Shown piece by piece: positions 7,008 through 15,014 of a DNA stretch of 36,809 nt. The DNA lies in assembly GCA_005882775.1 (NCBI GenBank), contig VBDY01000131.1:1-36809 (forward strand), written 5' to 3'. This DNA comes from Chloroflexota bacterium (GTDB lineage Bacteria; Chloroflexota; Dormibacteria; CF-121). The stretch's first letter is position 1; the number at the start of each line of letters is the position of its first letter. The position numbers and the translations under genes were made by a program. The notes beneath the pieces are model-generated. The model searched no databases and was not told where the DNA came from. It saw only the letters and a list, made by a program, of their open reading frames with translations.

Positions 7008-7718
7008 GTGGCGCTGCTTGAAGTCGATTCCATCAACACCTTCTACGGTCGGGTGCAGGCCTTGCACGGGGTGTCTCTGTCCATCGAAGAGGGAGAGATC
7101 GTGACCCTGATTGGGAGCAACGGCGCCGGCAAGACGACCACTCTCCGCACCATCTCTGGCCTCAACCCACCGGCGAAGGGCCGGGTCCGCTTCCGCGGCA
7201 GGGACATCACCGGGCTCGCCCCCAACCGAGTCGTCGGACTCGGGATCGGCCAGGTGCCGGAGGGCCGCCGGGTGTTTCACCGGATGACCGTCCGCGACAA
7301 CCTCTTTTTGGGCGCATACGTTCGCAATGACCGGGACGACATCCGGGGGGATGAGGAGCAGATGCTCACTCTCTTTCCGCGATTGAAGGAGCGGCGCAAC
7401 CAGATCGGGGGAACCCTGTCCGGGGGTGAGCAGCAGATGCTGGCGATCGGCCGAGCGCTCATGTCTCGGCCCAAGCTGCTGCTGCTGGATGAGCCCTCGT
7501 TGGGCCTGGCACCCATCATGGTCGATACCATCTTCCAGGTGATCCGGGACATCAATCAGCGCGGCACAACCATCCTCTTGATCGAGCAGAACGCCGCCAA
7601 GGCTCTGGCCGTAGCCAACCGTGGCTACGTGCTGGAGACCGGCCGGGTGGTGAAAGAGGGCACGGCCAGAGCCCTGCTCGAGAGTCCTGACGTCCAGCGC
7701 GCCTACCTGGGGATCTGA
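7008..7718 (+). CDS. livF: Branched-chain amino-acid-type ABC transporter ATP-binding protein (LivF family)
   Basis: A 236-residue ATPase partner of LivG. Motifs are Walker A GSNGAGKTT, a Q-loop area VPEGRRVFHRMTV (typical LivF), signature LSGGEQQMLAIGRAL, Walker B LLLLDEPSLGLAP and switch IEQNA. The start is a GTG 9 nt after the livG stop, the only good start in this frame. Its TGA stop lies in a CTGA at 7715-7718, which could be the coupled start of the next gene if one base were restored there (see the propeller gene). Confidence 0.95.
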   Translation: MALLEVDSINTFYGRVQALHGVSLSIEEGEIVTLIGSNGAGKTTTLRTISGLNPPAKGRVRFRGRDITGLAPNRVVGLGIGQVPEGRRVFHRMTVRDNLFLGAYVRNDRDDIRGDEEQMLTLFPRLKERRNQIGGTLSGGEQQMLAIGRALMSRPKLLLLDEPSLGLAPIMVDTIFQVIRDINQRGTTILLIEQNAAKALAVANRGYVLETGRVVKEGTARALLESPDVQRAYLGI

Positions 7719-7749
7719 AGCGGGGTCCACCCGGATCTTTGCCCTCGGG

Positions 7750-8775
7750 TTGGCGGGCTCGCTGGTGGCGGGCTCCGGGCTGGCGGGATGCGCCAATTCC
7801 TCTGTGCCGTCTGTCCGGGGACCTGTGCTGGCGACCATCGCGGTCGGCGACCGGCCCGGGACTGCCGCCGTCGGCGCCGGGGCCGTCTGGGTTCCGAACA
7901 CCGGAGCCGGGACTGTCTCCAGGATCGACCCCTCGACAAACCGGGTGGTGCAGACCGTCAGGGTAGGCGACGCCCATGACTTCTACACCCGCGTCTGCGA
8001 GCCGTACGGATCGGTCCATAGCTTCATGGGGACAACCTTCAACATCCGCCGCTGTGACCTTCCGAGCGCCGTGGCTCCGGGCCAGGGCACGGTGTGGATC
8101 ACCAGAAATGACCAGCAGTCCGTTGTCGGCGTCGACCCCAACGGTCGGCAGATCGCCTCAATCCCGCTGGGTGTGACTCCCCTGTACCTGGTAGTCACCG
8201 ACCGGGCGCTCTGGATGACGAGCTACCAGACCGATGCTATCGTTCGCGCCGACCCCGCGTCCGGTCGGGTGGTCAGCGTGATCCGTGAGCCTGGTCAGGG
8301 ACCATCCGGGATCGCGGTTGGCGAGGGGGCCATCTGGGTCGCGAATAGCCGGGCGGGGACTGTCGTCCGGATCGACCCTGCTGACAACCAGGTCATCGCC
8401 ACCGTCCCGATCGAGTGCGTGCGAGTCTGCGAGATCGGACCGGTGCCCCTGGCGGTTGCGACCGGCTTCGGGGCAGTCTGGGTCCGCAATGAGGGAAACG
8501 GCACCCTCTCCCGGATCGACCCCAAGACCAATCGGGTGGTGGCGACGCTGGACATCGACGCGTTCTATGGTCGGGATGGCCTGGACGCCATCGCCGTTAC
8601 CCCGAGCGCACTCTTCCTCAGCGGCCTCAGTCTGCAACGGGTTGATCCGATCACCAATCGAGTAACTCGCTTGAGCTCGGAGACGGCCATTACTCTGGCC
8701 TACGGGATGGGATCGCTCTGGCTCACCGACATCACCGGGCGCATCCTCCGGATCGATCCCGGACAACTCCACTGA
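7750..8775 (+). CDS. Seven-bladed beta-propeller lipoprotein (YncE/Vgb-like)
   Basis: About 341 residues made of repeated ~45-residue blades: G-GAVWV-N--A-TVSRIDP-TNRVV appears again and again (AVWVPN, TVWITR, ALWMTS, AIWVAN, AVWVRN, SLWLTD). This is the YncE/virginiamycin-lyase-like propeller fold. A hydrophobic stretch ends in a lipobox GLAGC, so it is probably surface-anchored. The lyase function itself is not implied. The TTG at 7750 leaves a signal with no basic n-region. Reading 7715-7749 with one extra G in the GGGG run (7722-7725) would give MKRGSTRIFALG from a CTG overlapping the livF stop. The 5' end may therefore carry a frameshift or sequence error. It sits between LivF and a second receptor, which suggests a ligand-handling role. 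Confidence 0.85.
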   Translation: MAGSLVAGSGLAGCANSSVPSVRGPVLATIAVGDRPGTAAVGAGAVWVPNTGAGTVSRIDPSTNRVVQTVRVGDAHDFYTRVCEPYGSVHSFMGTTFNIRRCDLPSAVAPGQGTVWITRNDQQSVVGVDPNGRQIASIPLGVTPLYLVVTDRALWMTSYQTDAIVRADPASGRVVSVIREPGQGPSGIAVGEGAIWVANSRAGTVVRIDPADNQVIATVPIECVRVCEIGPVPLAVATGFGAVWVRNEGNGTLSRIDPKTNRVVATLDIDAFYGRDGLDAIAVTPSALFLSGLSLQRVDPITNRVTRLSSETAITLAYGMGSLWLTDITGRILRIDPGQLH

Positions 8776-10046
8776 AGAGACCGCCGGTCGCCAGCTGGCT
8801 GCTCTTCTGCCTGCTTCTGGCGTCATGCACCGGCGTCGGTCCGCTGGGTGGCAGCAGCCAGACGATCCAGGGGACGATCAAGATCGGCCTTGAGCTGCCG
8901 CTCAGCGGCGAGGACATGCCTGACGGAATCCCCGCGGAGAACGGCGCCAACCTCGCGATCAAGAGCACCGGGCTGGTCTGCGGCGCCTCCAGCCATCAGG
9001 ATGCGTGCTTTCGGCTGACGTCGGCGCCGTTCGACGATGTGGTGGCGGGAATTCACGACCCGGCTCGCGGCGAGCAGAACATCGGCCGGCTGGCCGAGAA
9101 CGCCGGCGTTCTCGCCGTCATCGGCCCTCTCTACGACAGCGTTGCCAGTCGCGAGATCCCGGTAGCCGCTGCCGCGGGCCTGACTCTTATCAGCCCGGCC
9201 ACCACCAATGAATGCCTCACCCAGGAACCCGCCGATGGCCACTGCGGCGGGCTGGCCCAGCGTCTTCGGCCCGGCGGAATCAGCACCTTCTTCCGGGTGG
9301 TGCCCACTCAGCTGAGCGAGGGCGATGCCGCGGCCGACCTCGCCAGCGGACGCCTCCTGCGGCGACGGGCATACGTACTCAACGACGGCACCGTCTTCAG
9401 CGCCGGGCTGGCGCGTCGGTTCGCGACTCGCTTCGCCGCGGGCGGCGGCACCGTGATCGACCCCGTCGACCTGGGGCCGGTGGACCCATCCGGCTCTAAC
9501 GTCGGCCGCAAGCTGGAGATGGCTCGCGGTGCAGGGGCCGACGTCGTCTACTTTCCGGCATACCTTGCCAGCAGCGCCGCGCTTGCCCGGCTGGCGATGA
9601 AGAGCTCGATGCCAACCGTCCCGTTCATATCAGCGGACCGAATTGCTTCAAACCAGTTCGCCAAGCTGGCCGGCACGAACGCGGGCTCGAGCTATTACAC
9701 GGTGCCGCGACCGTACGCGCCCAAACTGGCAACAGCCGCCGCCATGACCCGCCGCTACACGACCGAATATGGGAAGCCTCCGGGGGACTACAGCCTGACC
9801 AGCTTCGACGCGACCAACCTTGTGATCGCGGCAATCGGCCGCGCCATCGACGATGCCGGCGGACGGATGCCCAGCCGGAGCCAGGTCCTCATGGAAACCG
9901 CCCGGACCAGGAATTATCCGGGCGCCATGGGTCCGATCGGCTTTGATGGCAGGGGCGACACGACCTTGCGCCTGGTCACGGTGTTCGAGTGGCGTTCAGC
10001 GGCCGATCTGACCGGTCAGTTCGTCGACGAGATCCTGATCGAGTAG
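8772..10046 (+). CDS. Second branched-chain amino-acid-type substrate-binding lipoprotein; CTG start
   Basis: A 424-residue receptor homologous to the livK product at the head of the cluster. It shares TIKIGLELPLSG after the lipidated N-terminus, AVIGPLYDSVASREIPV, LISPATTNECL, and the C-terminal PGAMGPIGFDGRGDTT block. The first ATG (8916) would remove the entire signal peptide. Reading from CTG 8772 gives MKRPPVASWLLF and a lipobox LLASC, a textbook lipoprotein leader. That CTG overlaps the stop of the propeller gene as CTGA. It carries extra Cys residues near the N-terminus (VCGASSHQDAC) that the first receptor lacks there. It probably widens the ligand range of the same LivHMGF core; the ligand is unknown. 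Confidence 0.88.
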   Translation: MKRPPVASWLLFCLLLASCTGVGPLGGSSQTIQGTIKIGLELPLSGEDMPDGIPAENGANLAIKSTGLVCGASSHQDACFRLTSAPFDDVVAGIHDPARGEQNIGRLAENAGVLAVIGPLYDSVASREIPVAAAAGLTLISPATTNECLTQEPADGHCGGLAQRLRPGGISTFFRVVPTQLSEGDAAADLASGRLLRRRAYVLNDGTVFSAGLARRFATRFAAGGGTVIDPVDLGPVDPSGSNVGRKLEMARGAGADVVYFPAYLASSAALARLAMKSSMPTVPFISADRIASNQFAKLAGTNAGSSYYTVPRPYAPKLATAAAMTRRYTTEYGKPPGDYSLTSFDATNLVIAAIGRAIDDAGGRMPSRSQVLMETARTRNYPGAMGPIGFDGRGDTTLRLVTVFEWRSAADLTGQFVDEILIE

Positions 10047-10052
10047 GTCGGG

Positions 10053-10916
10053 CTACAACGCCCGGCCGGTGAGAATGGCCAGCACGATCAGGTAGACGCA
10101 GATGACGGCGAACAGACCGTACTCGAAGACGATCCGCCAGTTCAGCGAATCGGCGAGCGTGTGCACTGTCAATCCCTGCCAGGCATACCAGGCGAAGGCG
10201 AGCACCACCGCAATGTAGGCGCTGCCCTGGTTGTTGAGGTAGGTGACCATTCCGAAAGCGCCAAAGGCCACCGTCCCGGCGGTCAGGAAGGCAGCGAGCA
10301 ACGCGATGCCTTCTTTTTGGGTGGCCAGGCGAAAGCTGCGATAGCCACTGAACAACGCGACCGCGAAGATCCAGGAGAACCTCAGGATGTCGGGGAGATT
10401 CGACTGGAGGACCAGATAAAAAAGCGCCAGTAGCGACACAAACGTGCTCGCGTCCCGCAGGAATCGATGAAGCGGGAAGGTCCGACCGATGCCCCGGCAG
10501 AGGTCGACATAGCTGCTTGTGTAGATAACCGCGCCCATCATGAACATGGCCAGCGCATGCACACGCCAGTCCGGTGCGACCGCGAGCGAAAAGCCACTGG
10601 CGGCGACGATGGCCAGCACGGGCGAAACGTAATGATCGAGGCTCAGCCAGCCAGGAGTGGCGTTGCGCGCATGAAGAAAGAGCAGACCCGCCGTAACCAG
10701 GACACAGAGGATCGCCGTCGCCTGCCACACCTGCGAGGGTGCCAGGAGCTCGGACTTGAAGGTGAGGCCGACGATGACCGCCAGCGCCGAGAGCAGCGCC
10801 AGATAACGGGTGCCCAGCTCGGCCGGCCTGGGCGCGGTGGCAACCCGGATCCGGGGGATGCGTTGCTGGCCCGGCCGAGGGAGGATCGTGCTGGAGCCTG
10901 CCAGGGCCTCCGACAT
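10053..10916 (-). CDS. Polytopic membrane protein of unknown function
   Basis: A 287-residue protein with a ~35-residue basic/proline-containing cytosolic N-terminus, then about eight hydrophobic segments (for example YLALLSALAVIVGLTF, FVSLLALFYLVL, IALLAAFLTAGTVAFGAFG, FAVICVYLIVLAIL). I do not recognise the family with confidence and see no catalytic motif. The ATG at 10916 has a TAGACT box 7 nt upstream, so a leaderless transcript from its own promoter is likely. It ends 6 bp from the convergent receptor gene. Its neighbours upstream on the same strand make nucleotide sugars, but a linked role is only possible, not shown. Confidence 0.8.
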   Translation of the reverse strand: MSEALAGSSTILPRPGQQRIPRIRVATAPRPAELGTRYLALLSALAVIVGLTFKSELLAPSQVWQATAILCVLVTAGLLFLHARNATPGWLSLDHYVSPVLAIVAASGFSLAVAPDWRVHALAMFMMGAVIYTSSYVDLCRGIGRTFPLHRFLRDASTFVSLLALFYLVLQSNLPDILRFSWIFAVALFSGYRSFRLATQKEGIALLAAFLTAGTVAFGAFGMVTYLNNQGSAYIAVVLAFAWYAWQGLTVHTLADSLNWRIVFEYGLFAVICVYLIVLAILTGRAL

Positions 10917-10923
10917 GGCGGCT

Positions 10924-10929
10924 AGTCTA
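10924..10929 (-). promoter_or_regulatory. Putative -10 box (TAGACT) for the membrane-protein gene
   Basis: On the minus strand TAGACT is spaced 7 nt from the ATG, the same geometry as coaX and gmd, with no Shine-Dalgarno between. A nested inverted repeat lies ~37-76 nt further upstream, where an activator would bind. Confidence 0.5.
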
Positions 10930-10965
10930 CACCGTGAACGCTTGTTTGGGCCTGGGGATACCGGC

Positions 10966-11005
10966 CGAACATCCCCCCGAATCTATATTCGAAAACGGAT
11001 GTTCG
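10966..11005. repeat. Nested inverted repeats upstream of the membrane-protein gene
   Basis: The outer arms CGAACATCC (10966-10974) and GGATGTTCG (10997-11005) are perfectly complementary. Nearly concentric inside them is CGAAT-CTAT-ATTCG (10978-10991). The site could be a paired operator or fold as a hairpin in RNA. There is no T-tract, so I do not call it a terminator. Confidence 0.5.
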
Positions 11006-11020
11006 AAGCTTGGCGCACTC

Positions 11021-11038
11021 TGTGGATACTGTGGATTT
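11021..11038 (+). repeat. Two abutting 9-bp TGTGGAT repeats (DnaA-box-like)
   Basis: TGTGGATAC and TGTGGATTT lie directly end to end. The first differs by one base and the second by two from the reverse complement of the DnaA box TTATCCACA. With only two imperfect copies and no AT-rich unwinding region, a DnaA role is weakly supported. Confidence 0.3.
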
Positions 11039-11042
11039 CTTG

Positions 11043-11065
11043 TGAGCTCGTGCGGCTCGAGCTCA
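11043..11065 (-). terminator. Stem-loop at the end of the cupin isomerase gene
   Basis: TGAGCTCG (11043-11050) and CGAGCTCA (11058-11065) form a perfect 8-bp stem with a 7-nt loop, and the stop codon of the cupin gene lies in the stem. No U-tract follows, so it may mark a 3' end or stabilise the mRNA rather than act as a classical intrinsic terminator. Confidence 0.35.
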
Positions 11066-11440
11066 GCCGTGGGTCGTCCCAGCCCGCCCGTATTTGTCTT
11101 CAAGTCTGACCACGTCCTCGATCTCGGGAGAGGACACCTCGAAGAATTCACATTCCTCCACCGCCACCATCCGGTGCTTCTTACCGGGCACGATCCGCTG
11201 AGACTGGCCGGGTCGAAGCCGGAGAGTCTGGATCACACCGGCATCGTCCTCGAGCTGAAGGTCCATGACCCCGCTGACGATCAGTATCGTCTCGTCCTTC
11301 TTACGGTGATACTGGAGGCTCAGCATCTCACCGGCATTGATGTGAATGACCTTGCCCAGGTACCGGTCTGTAATCGCGAAACGATTCTCCCAGCCCCACG
11401 GTTTGTTGACCCTGGCGCCGCCATCCGCGGCGTCAGGCAA
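11063..11440 (-). CDS. Cupin of the mannose-6-phosphate isomerase type II family
   Basis: A single-domain cupin that matches the isomerase half of bifunctional ManC proteins, which interconverts fructose-6-P and mannose-6-P. Visible features are VNKPWGWENRFAITDRYLGK, the metal-binding block SLQYHRKKDETILIVSG, and the second cupin motif PGKKHRMVAVEE with EFFEVSSPE. There is no ATG or GTG. A TTG at 11440 overlaps the mutase stop closely (125 aa), while a TTG at 11488 follows AAGGAG but lies inside the mutase gene (141 aa). I choose 11440 with moderate confidence. It is last in the GDP-sugar cluster and would supply its first step; isomerase activity is inferred from family and context. Confidence 0.85.
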   Translation of the reverse strand: MPDAADGGARVNKPWGWENRFAITDRYLGKVIHINAGEMLSLQYHRKKDETILIVSGVMDLQLEDDAGVIQTLRLRPGQSQRIVPGKKHRMVAVEECEFFEVSSPEIEDVVRLEDKYGRAGTTHG

Positions 11441-12869
11441 GCTGGCGGACCCCGAGGCGTTCCTCCAGTGCCCCGAGTAACTGGTCAACCCGCTCCTTCG
11501 AGGAGGCCTCGCTGTAGATGCGTATCAGCGGCTCGGTGCCGCTGAACCGAACCAGCACCCAGCTTCCATCCTTGAGATAGAACTTGAAGCCGTCGTCCGT
11601 CCGTGAGCGAACCACCGGTTCTCCCGCCACTTCGCTCGGAGGCTCTTTTACGAGCTGGCCGTAGAGGGCAGCCCGGCGAGCAGCGTATTCGTCTCGGGAG
11701 AGCCGGATGTCATGACGATCGTAGTAATGCGGGCCGACCAGGTCCTCGAGATGTTTGAGGATCTTCGAGAGCGGCTGGCCGTAGCGCACGATCATGTCGG
11801 CGAAGAAGATCCCGGAGAGAATCCCGTCGCGTTCGGGAATATGCCCGCGAAAACCGAATCCACCGCTCTCCTCCCCACCCAGGATGGCGTTGGTCTCCGT
11901 CATCTTGGGCCCGATGTATTTGAACCCAACCATCAGCTCGTGCACGGTGACGCCAAACCGGGCACCGAGCTTATCGACCATCGAGGTGGAGGTCAGCGAG
12001 CGGACCACGTCGCCCTTCATCCCGCGCTTTTCGACCAGGTACAGCATCAGCATCGCCATCACCTGCAGCTGGTTGATGAAGTTGCCGGTCTCATCGATGA
12101 TCCCGACCCGGTCTGCATCGCCGTCGTTGGCGATGCAGAGGTCATAGCCGCCCGCCTTCATCCGCTTCATGGCGTCGGGCATGTTGTGCGGGATCGGCTC
12201 GGGGTGCATGCCCCCGAACGCCGGGTTGCGCTCTCCGTGGATCTCGTCGATCGTGGTCTTCCCACCCGACAGGAGCCGCCGGACGTAACCCTGGCCGGCT
12301 CCGTACATGGGGTCGTGCAGGATGCGAAGCCCGGCCGCCTTGATCCCGTCGACGTCGACCATCCGGCCGATCTGGACCGCGTACGCGGGTTGCGGATCAA
12401 AGACCTGGATCAGACCCTGCTGCTCAGCGTCCTCATAGCGCAGCTGGCGAACCCGTCCACCGCGCTGCACCAGCTGGATCTCTTGCTCCAGCCGGTCGGT
12501 GACCTCGGGCGAGGCCGAGCCGGCGTACTCGGGCTTGTATTTCAGCCCGCTGAAGTAGTACGGGTTGTGGCTGGCTGTGATCACCAGCGCTCCGCTCACC
12601 TTCCTGTCGAGGATGGCATAGGAGGAAACCTGGGTGGGCGCGGGCTCATTGATCACCAGGGCCTTGATCCCGTTACCGGCCAATACCTGGGCGACCTCGC
12701 GGGCAAACAGGTCAGAAGCAAACCGGGTGTCGTAACCAACCACGGCGGCGGGATTGGGACGTGACCGCAGGTACTGGGCGATGCCCTGGGTCGCCACCCG
12801 GACCGACTCGTAGGTGAAGTCATCGGCGATGACGCCGCGCCAGCCATCAGTACCGAACTTGATTTCCAC
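11433..12869 (-). CDS. Phosphohexomutase (phosphomannomutase/phosphoglucomutase family)
   Basis: A 478-residue four-domain alpha-D-phosphohexomutase. It starts with the GTG-encoded MEIKFGTDGWRGVIADDF. It has the active-site phosphoserine loop VITASHNPYYFSG, the Mg-binding NDGDADRVGI, the sugar-specificity loop GGEESGGFGF and the C-terminal phosphate-binding RFSGTEPLIRIYSEAS. The family acts on mannose, glucose or glucosamine phosphates. Between the isomerase-type cupin and the GDP-mannose enzymes, mannose-6-P to mannose-1-P conversion (ManB role) is the most likely duty. The gene starts 23 nt after the gmd stop. Confidence 0.92.
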   Translation of the reverse strand: MEIKFGTDGWRGVIADDFTYESVRVATQGIAQYLRSRPNPAAVVGYDTRFASDLFAREVAQVLAGNGIKALVINEPAPTQVSSYAILDRKVSGALVITASHNPYYFSGLKYKPEYAGSASPEVTDRLEQEIQLVQRGGRVRQLRYEDAEQQGLIQVFDPQPAYAVQIGRMVDVDGIKAAGLRILHDPMYGAGQGYVRRLLSGGKTTIDEIHGERNPAFGGMHPEPIPHNMPDAMKRMKAGGYDLCIANDGDADRVGIIDETGNFINQLQVMAMLMLYLVEKRGMKGDVVRSLTSTSMVDKLGARFGVTVHELMVGFKYIGPKMTETNAILGGEESGGFGFRGHIPERDGILSGIFFADMIVRYGQPLSKILKHLEDLVGPHYYDRHDIRLSRDEYAARRAALYGQLVKEPPSEVAGEPVVRSRTDDGFKFYLKDGSWVLVRFSGTEPLIRIYSEASSKERVDQLLGALEERLGVRQLA

Positions 12870-12892
12870 CGGCCAGCTAATCCTAAGCCGGT

Positions 12893-13921
12893 CTAGCTGG
12901 CTTGCGCCGCGCGGTTGCGCAGGTGCGACTGTGGCTCGACCCCCGCGGCGGCGAGGTCGTGCTCGAGCATCTCCCGGATCAGCTCCTCGAAGGCGATCTT
13001 GGGCCTCCAGCCGAGCTTTGCCTGGGCCTTGCTCGGATCACCGCGCAGGTCCGGGACCTCGGCCGGCCGGAAATATGCCTGGTCCACCTCGACATACTTC
13101 TGCCAGTCCAGGCCGACCAGACCGAAGGCCAGCTCAACCAGCTGACGAATACTCCATTGCCGGCCGGTGGCGATCACATAGTCGTCGGGCGCGTCCTGTT
13201 GCAGCATCAGCCACATAGCCTCGACGTAATCGCGGGCGTGACCCCAGTCTCGCTTCGATTCCAGGTTGCCCAGCCGGAGCCTTAAGGTGCGCCCGGCCAG
13301 GATGGCCGCCACCCCACGCGTCACCTTACGGGTGACGAAGTTCTCGCCCCGGCGCGGTGATTCGTGGTTGAAAAGGATGCCACTGCAGGCGAACATGCCG
13401 TAGGCCTCCCGGAAGTTGACGGTCATCCAGTGCGCGTAGACCTTGGCCACCCCGTACGGGCTGCGCGGGTGAAAGGGTGTCTGCTCGTTCTGGGGAGGAG
13501 GCGTCAAGCCGAACATCTCAGAGGTCGATGCCTGGTAGAACCGCGTCGGCCGGCCGGTGGCTCGAATCGCTTCCAGCAGGCGGGTGGTGCCCAGCCCATC
13601 GGTGTTACCTGTGTACTCAGGCTGGTCGAACGAGATGTGGACCTGGCTCTGGGCGGCAAGGTTGTAGATCTCGTCCGGCTCGACCGTCATCACCAGCCGG
13701 TTGAGGCCGCCGGAGTCGGTCATGTCGCCGTAATGCAGGACGAATCGAGCGGCGTCGAGGTGGGAGGGATGGGCGTGTTCGAGATGGTCGATCCGGCTCC
13801 GGTTCATGGTCGACGACCGCCGCACCACCCCGTGGACCTCGTAGCCCTTTTCCAGCAGGAGCTCGGCGAGATAGGAGCCGTCCTGCCCTGTGATCCCGGT
13901 GATCAGTGCGCGCTTTGCCAC
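12893..13921 (-). CDS. gmd: GDP-mannose 4,6-dehydratase
   Basis: A 342-residue extended short-chain dehydrogenase that turns GDP-mannose into GDP-4-keto-6-deoxymannose. It has the NAD(P) motif [52 protein letters not shown], the catalytic SEMFG and YGVAK (Tyr-x-x-x-Lys), [17 protein letters not shown] and the [15 protein letters not shown] region, all diagnostic for Gmd. Two in-frame GTGs are possible. I choose 13921 (MAKRALITG) because TACACT lies 7 nt before it, like other leaderless genes here; 13927 adds two residues. Together with the adjacent reductase it points to GDP-rhamnose or a related GDP-6-deoxyhexose. Confidence 0.95.
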   Translation of the reverse strand: MAKRALITGITGQDGSYLAELLLEKGYEVHGVVRRSSTMNRSRIDHLEHAHPSHLDAARFVLHYGDMTDSGGLNRLVMTVEPDEIYNLAAQSQVHISFDQPEYTGNTDGLGTTRLLEAIRATGRPTRFYQASTSEMFGLTPPPQNEQTPFHPRSPYGVAKVYAHWMTVNFREAYGMFACSGILFNHESPRRGENFVTRKVTRGVAAILAGRTLRLRLGNLESKRDWGHARDYVEAMWLMLQQDAPDDYVIATGRQWSIRQLVELAFGLVGLDWQKYVEVDQAYFRPAEVPDLRGDPSKAQAKLGWRPKIAFEELIREMLEHDLAAAGVEPQSHLRNRAAQAS

Positions 13922-13928
13922 GGCCACC

Positions 13929-13934
13929 AGTGTA
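13929..13934 (-). promoter_or_regulatory. Putative internal -10 box (TACACT) for gmd
   Basis: On the minus strand TACACT ends 7 nt before the second gmd GTG, inside the 22-bp gap after manC. It would let gmd and the genes after it be expressed apart from the SAM-cycle genes upstream. No clear -35 is seen. Confidence 0.45.
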
Positions 13935-13943
13935 ATGACAGCG

Positions 13944-15014
13944 CTAGAGGTATTCTTTCTTTCCCATCTGCTTCAGGCGCTCGACGATCAGCTTCACATC
14001 CTGCGAGCGGGCCTTGGGGCAGATCAGGATCGCGTCCTCAGTTTCTATCACCACCATTCCCTCGAGTCCCACCGCCGCCACCAGCTTTCGGGTGGAGTGG
14101 ATCATGCAGTCCTTCGAGTCGATCAGGATGTGGTCCCCCTCTGCGAAGTTCCCCGCGTCGTCCTGCTCGAGGATGTCGTGAAGGTCCGCCCACGATCCAA
14201 CGTCGTGCCATTCGAACTGGGCACCCACCATGAGGAGGTTGGGGGTCCGTTCGAGCAGTGCGGTGTCGATGGCCTCGGTCGGCAGCTGCAGATAGCTCTC
14301 CGTGGCCGCCGCCTGTTTCCCGGCGCGTATCTCCGCCGCGTACTGATTGAGTCCCTGCCCCAGCCGGGGAGCGTGCTCCTCCAGCTCGCGAAACAGCACG
14401 CTGACCGGCCAGCTGAACAGGCCCAGGTGCCACAGGTATCCACCGTCCTTGACGTACCGCTCGGCCGTCTTGAGGTCGGGCTTCTCCACGAATGCCTTTA
14501 CCCTGTAGGCCGGCTGGGCGTGCTTGCCGGGCACGCGCTCACCCAACTGGATGTAGCCGAATGCCGTCGATGGGTACGGAGGTTTGAGGCCCACCGTCAC
14601 CAGGGTTTTTTCCGACTCCGCCCAATCCGCCTCCGCCTTGAGGGTGCTGAGGTACGGTTCCCAATCCCCGCCCAGGTAATGGTCGGCATGGACCGAGATC
14701 ATGGTGGCGTCCGGATCGGTCCGAGCAATGGTGACCGCGGCCAGACCCAGGGCGGATGCTGTCCCGCGACGGGCCGGCTCGATGATGTAGTGGTCCTCGG
14801 CCAGCTCGGGAAGCTGGGCCGCGATGCTCTCCACCTGCGACCGCTCCGTAATCACGTACACGTGCTCGGTCAGGCTGCGGACTCGAGCGAATGTCGCCTG
14901 CAGTAGGGACTGCTTCTCGTGAAACGCGAGCAGGTGCTTGGGATGGTCCTCACGAGAACGCGGCCAAAGCCTGGTACCGCTGCCCCCGGCAAGGATGACC
15001 ACGTGCCGGGACAC
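13944..15014 (-). CDS. manC: Mannose-1-phosphate guanylyltransferase
   Basis: A 356-residue nucleotidyltransferase that joins GTP and mannose-1-P to give GDP-mannose. The N-terminus [20 protein letters not shown] with HPKHLL is the family signature for GTP binding and catalysis. FVEKPD and the [14 protein letters not shown] stretch are also conserved. The isomerase half found in two-domain ManC proteins is absent, and a stand-alone cupin in this cluster fills that place. The GTG at 15012-15014 is chosen because translation upstream of it lacks family similarity; it overlaps the stop of the upstream reductase gene by one base (TAGTG). Confidence 0.94.
   Translation of the reverse strand: MSRHVVILAGGSGTRLWPRSREDHPKHLLAFHEKQSLLQATFARVRSLTEHVYVITERSQVESIAAQLPELAEDHYIIEPARRGTASALGLAAVTIARTDPDATMISVHADHYLGGDWEPYLSTLKAEADWAESEKTLVTVGLKPPYPSTAFGYIQLGERVPGKHAQPAYRVKAFVEKPDLKTAERYVKDGGYLWHLGLFSWPVSVLFRELEEHAPRLGQGLNQYAAEIRAGKQAAATESYLQLPTEAIDTALLERTPNLLMVGAQFEWHDVGSWADLHDILEQDDAGNFAEGDHILIDSKDCMIHSTRKLVAAVGLEGMVVIETEDAILICPKARSQDVKLIVERLKQMGKKEYL

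Noticed and set aside
6072-7901. 609-codon open frame on the minus strand opposite livG and livF
   Set aside because: It is antisense to two fully motif-complete ATPase genes and its translation is low-complexity His/Leu/Gly-rich, as expected from the complementary frame of GC-rich coding DNA.
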